From Microcaldota archaeon (GTDB lineage Archaea; Micrarchaeota; Micrarchaeia; Micrarchaeales; CABMGC01), in contig JAJZOS010000032.1 of assembly GCA_021851985.1 (NCBI GenBank), positions 1-8,500 of the forward strand: a DNA stretch of 8,500 bases. Direction: 5' to 3'. Under the pieces are notes generated by a model. It was not told where the DNA came from and did not search any database. It saw only the letters and a list, made by a program, of their open reading frames with translations. Shown here piece after piece: positions 6,097-8,500 of this stretch. The position numbers and the translations under genes were made by a program. Each line of letters starts with the position of its first letter. Position 1 is the first letter of the stretch.

Positions 6097-8500
6097 ATGG
6101 TGTTCTGGTTGGAGGTTGAAGGCTACATAGTTGACATAGACTATTGGCAATTTAGGGGAACTATGTCCATACGGCTATTCGTGAAATCTTCGGACGGAAA
6201 GCCTTTTGCACTGTACGACCCCTCGTTCAAGCCTTATTTTTACGTGCTTCCGAACGACTGGAAGAACTCAGGGATTATAGAATCCACTCGGGTAATGGAC
6301 TCCGGAAAGGAGTTGAAAGTCGTGTCATCCGAAGTTGTGGAAAAGTCGCTGAACGGCCCAAATAAAAAGTTCATAAAAGTTTTCGTGGAGTCTCCGTCAT
6401 CAGTCCCAAAGCTCGCAGCGCACATGTCAAGGTACGGCACATGCTATGAGAGCGATATACCATTTGCTAGACGGTATGGCATAGACAAAGACATAACTCC
6501 ACTTGTGCCATACAGCTTTGTTGCAGAGGAAGCTGAGGATGGAATTATCATCAAGGAGATGCATAAGCTCGATAATCAAATAGACCTTCGCCTAAACACT
6601 ATGCACTTCGATATAGAGACGTACAACCCGCTTGGCTTCCCGAGGCCCGAAAAGGACCCTGTTATAATGATAAGCTATTCATACGTCTCAAATGGCAAGG
6701 CAGGCAATGCCGTGATGTCTACAAAACGGATAAACAGGGACTTCGCACAGTTTTTTGAAGATGAAGCTAGCATGATAAAGGGCTTCATGTCAAAGGTCTC
6801 AGAACTTGACATAGATGTTGTATCTGGGTATAACTCCGCCAATTTCGATATTAAATACCTGATAGAGCGTTCGAAGGCACTAGGGTTCGATTTCAACCTC
6901 TCACGTTTCGATGGCGATACGCGCATAGAGAAGCACGGGCTAGTCGAGAAGGTAAAAATAGGCGGCAGGGTGCACATAGATATGTACCTTGTAGTCAAGT
7001 TCATTGCAGTCGTCGGAGCAGCAGAGAGCATACTGAAGCTTAACAGCTACAAGCTCAAGGACGTGTACGATGCAATAAGCGAGGACGAAAAGCTTACGGT
7101 GGAAAAGACCAAAGGCCAGAAATGGAAGGATATCAATGAGCTATGGACTGGATCTGATGACGATTTGTGCCTTCTGGCTGACTACAATCTCAGCGATTCT
7201 GAATCGCTGAAGAAGATATACGACTACTTCATACCAATAATGATAGAAATGTCAAGGGTGTCTGGCAACGTTATAAACGATACTTCGGTCTCAACTACGG
7301 GCCAGCTCGTCGAGTACCTTCTCATGCGGTACGCCCAGGCGTTCAACGAGATAATACCAAACAAGCCAGACGAGCGTGAAATACGCGCCAGACTCATGAA
7401 TCCGATAGAAGGCGCATACGTTAAGACCCCAGACCCTGGCATATATGAAAACCTGTCAATACTAGATTTTAGGGGATTGTATCCCTCCATAATAATAGCG
7501 CACAATATAGACCCATCATCGTTGTGTGACTCCTGCACAGAATACTATGAGTCTCCTTCAGGCTACAAGTTTGACAAAAACCGTAAGTCGATAGTCCCTA
7601 CTATATTGCAGCTGATGATAAACGAGAGGAAGGAGGTTAAGAAGCAGTACAAGAAGAATCCAGGCAACATATTCCTCGGATCAAGGTCGCAGGCGCTAAA
7701 GATAACGGCCAACTCTTTCTACGGATATCTGGGCTACGCAAGATCCAGGTGGTATTCTAGGGAGTGTGCATCGAGCGTAACTGCATATGGCAGGCAGTAC
7801 ATACAGGAAACCATACAGAGTGCGGAATCTGCCGGGTTCAAGGTGATATACGGCGATACTGATTCGATAGTCATACTTCTCGGGGATAAGACAGAGGAGG
7901 ATACGCTAAAGTTCATGCGCGAGTTCAATTCAAAGCTTCCGGGCGCAATGGAACTTGAGCTTGAGGATTTTTACACCCGCGCAGTATTTGTCGGAAAGAA
8001 GTCTGAGAAGGGTCCATCCGGAGCCAAAAAGAAGTATGCGATGATATCCAAGAGCGGCCACATAAAAATACGTGGATTCGAACTAGTCAGAAGGGACTGG
8101 TCCAAGATAGCTAGGGACACGCAGAGAGAGGTACTTGAAATCATACTCCGTGAAGGAGACGCGGAGAAAGCTGCAATGCTGGTGAAGAACGTGATAAAGC
8201 GCCTCCGTGCTGGAGAGGTCCCGATCAGCGAGCTGGCGATACACACTCAGCTGAGGAAGAGCATGGACAGCTACGATTCCAATTCGCCGGAGCTTGCTGC
8301 TTCAAGGAAGGCATTCGATTCAGGCCTAAAGACAAAGGAGGAGCTGGAGCACGCGGTGATAAGCTACGTGATAACGAAGAAGGGCAGCACCATATCGGAC
8401 AAGGCGCAGCTGGAGGAGGTTGCAAAGGATTATGATCCAGAGTACTATATAAACCACCAGATAATACCAGCAACGATGAGGGGTCTATATTGTGCGCTAT
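6097..8500 (+). CDS. polB: Archaeal family B DNA polymerase, 3' end outside window
   Basis: Replicative DNA polymerase with 3'-5' proofreading; 801 codons are visible and, compared with Pyrococcus-type enzymes, only the last few tens of residues are missing. Order of parts: the N-terminal domain has FKPY (P46-Y47), a match to the uracil-sensing pocket of archaeal enzymes; Exo I is D172-I-E174; Exo II has N249-F-D251; Exo III is Y363-N-L-S-D367. Palm motif A is DFRGLYPSII with D457; fingers motif B has K535, N539, Y542 and G543; motif C is YGDTDS with D587 and D589. The thumb-proximal KKKYA ends near 648 and RGFELVRRDW follows. All exonuclease and polymerase acids are intact, so it should be active. 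No intein interrupts motif A, B or C, the usual insertion sites. A CxxC (SLCDSC) follows motif A, and about 9 extra residues split the K-K-x-Y region. GC is visibly higher than in the envelope genes. It is transcribed alone, divergent from the 5812 gene. Confidence 0.95.
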   Translation, partial: MVFWLEVEGYIVDIDYWQFRGTMSIRLFVKSSDGKPFALYDPSFKPYFYVLPNDWKNSGIIESTRVMDSGKELKVVSSEVVEKSLNGPNKKFIKVFVESPSSVPKLAAHMSRYGTCYESDIPFARRYGIDKDITPLVPYSFVAEEAEDGIIIKEMHKLDNQIDLRLNTMHFDIETYNPLGFPRPEKDPVIMISYSYVSNGKAGNAVMSTKRINRDFAQFFEDEASMIKGFMSKVSELDIDVVSGYNSANFDIKYLIERSKALGFDFNLSRFDGDTRIEKHGLVEKVKIGGRVHIDMYLVVKFIAVVGAAESILKLNSYKLKDVYDAISEDEKLTVEKTKGQKWKDINELWTGSDDDLCLLADYNLSDSESLKKIYDYFIPIMIEMSRVSGNVINDTSVSTTGQLVEYLLMRYAQAFNEIIPNKPDEREIRARLMNPIEGAYVKTPDPGIYENLSILDFRGLYPSIIIAHNIDPSSLCDSCTEYYESPSGYKFDKNRKSIVPTILQLMINERKEVKKQYKKNPGNIFLGSRSQALKITANSFYGYLGYARSRWYSRECASSVTAYGRQYIQETIQSAESAGFKVIYGDTDSIVILLGDKTEEDTLKFMREFNSKLPGAMELELEDFYTRAVFVGKKSEKGPSGAKKKYAMISKSGHIKIRGFELVRRDWSKIARDTQREVLEIILREGDAEKAAMLVKNVIKRLRAGEVPISELAIHTQLRKSMDSYDSNSPELAASRKAFDSGLKTKEELEHAVISYVITKKGSTISDKAQLEEVAKDYDPEYYINHQIIPATMRGLYCAL

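Noticed and set aside
6675..7031. 118-codon open frame on the minus strand inside the polymerase
   Set aside because: It is antisense to the conserved exonuclease region; the polymerase frame carries the family motifs, so this and the other minus-strand frames from 6240 to 8473 are shadows.
7468..7870. Intein in the polymerase
   Set aside because: Motifs A, B and C, where archaeal polB inteins insert, are all continuous and normally spaced.
1..8500. CRISPR array, insertion sequence, toxin-antitoxin or defence system
   Set aside because: No regularly spaced repeats, terminal inverted repeats, transposase, nuclease or small gene pair was seen; nearly all sequence is explained by five genes.

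Overview
The window looks archaeal. It ends in an archaeal-type family B DNA polymerase. The gene starts are preceded by TATA-like boxes rather than bacterial -35/-10 pairs, one start has a Shine-Dalgarno stretch matching the archaeal 16S 3' end (GTGATC), AUA is used heavily for isoleucine, and the surface proteins are dense in N-X-S/T sequons. The base composition and protein style would fit a Micrarchaeota/ARMAN-like or other DPANN lineage, but that placement is a low-confidence impression with no marker search behind it.

Layout, left to right. (1) Positions 1-286, minus strand: the start of a gene that leaves the window, encoding a small type II (N-terminally anchored) membrane protein. 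(2) Positions 287-413: a divergent promoter region. (3) Positions 414-4109, plus strand: a two-gene operon. The first gene encodes a heavily sequon-studded surface protein with a signal peptide, a short beta-helix repeat domain, a C-terminal membrane anchor and a very basic cytoplasmic tail. Nine bases later comes a polytopic GT-C glycosyltransferase of the PMT/ArnT type. (4) Positions 4112-5812, minus strand: a second, divergent GT-C-like membrane glycosyltransferase, ending 2 bases from the operon's stop codon. (5) Positions 5813-6096: a divergent intergenic region with a TATA box for each flanking gene and, in the polymerase leader, a 14-bp imperfect tandem repeat with hairpin potential. 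(6) Positions 6097-8500, plus strand: family B DNA polymerase, complete except for its last few tens of residues.

How they fit together: the left two thirds reads as a cell-envelope module. Putative glycan-transferring membrane enzymes lie beside a surface protein that looks like an excellent N-glycosylation substrate. The polymerase is a housekeeping gene with no evident functional link. I see no tRNA, rRNA, CRISPR array, insertion sequence or intein. I did not find a clearly new biological system; the most interesting items are the surface protein/GT-C pairing, the polymerase leader structure, the start-codon anomaly at 409-416 and the 2-bp convergent junction.
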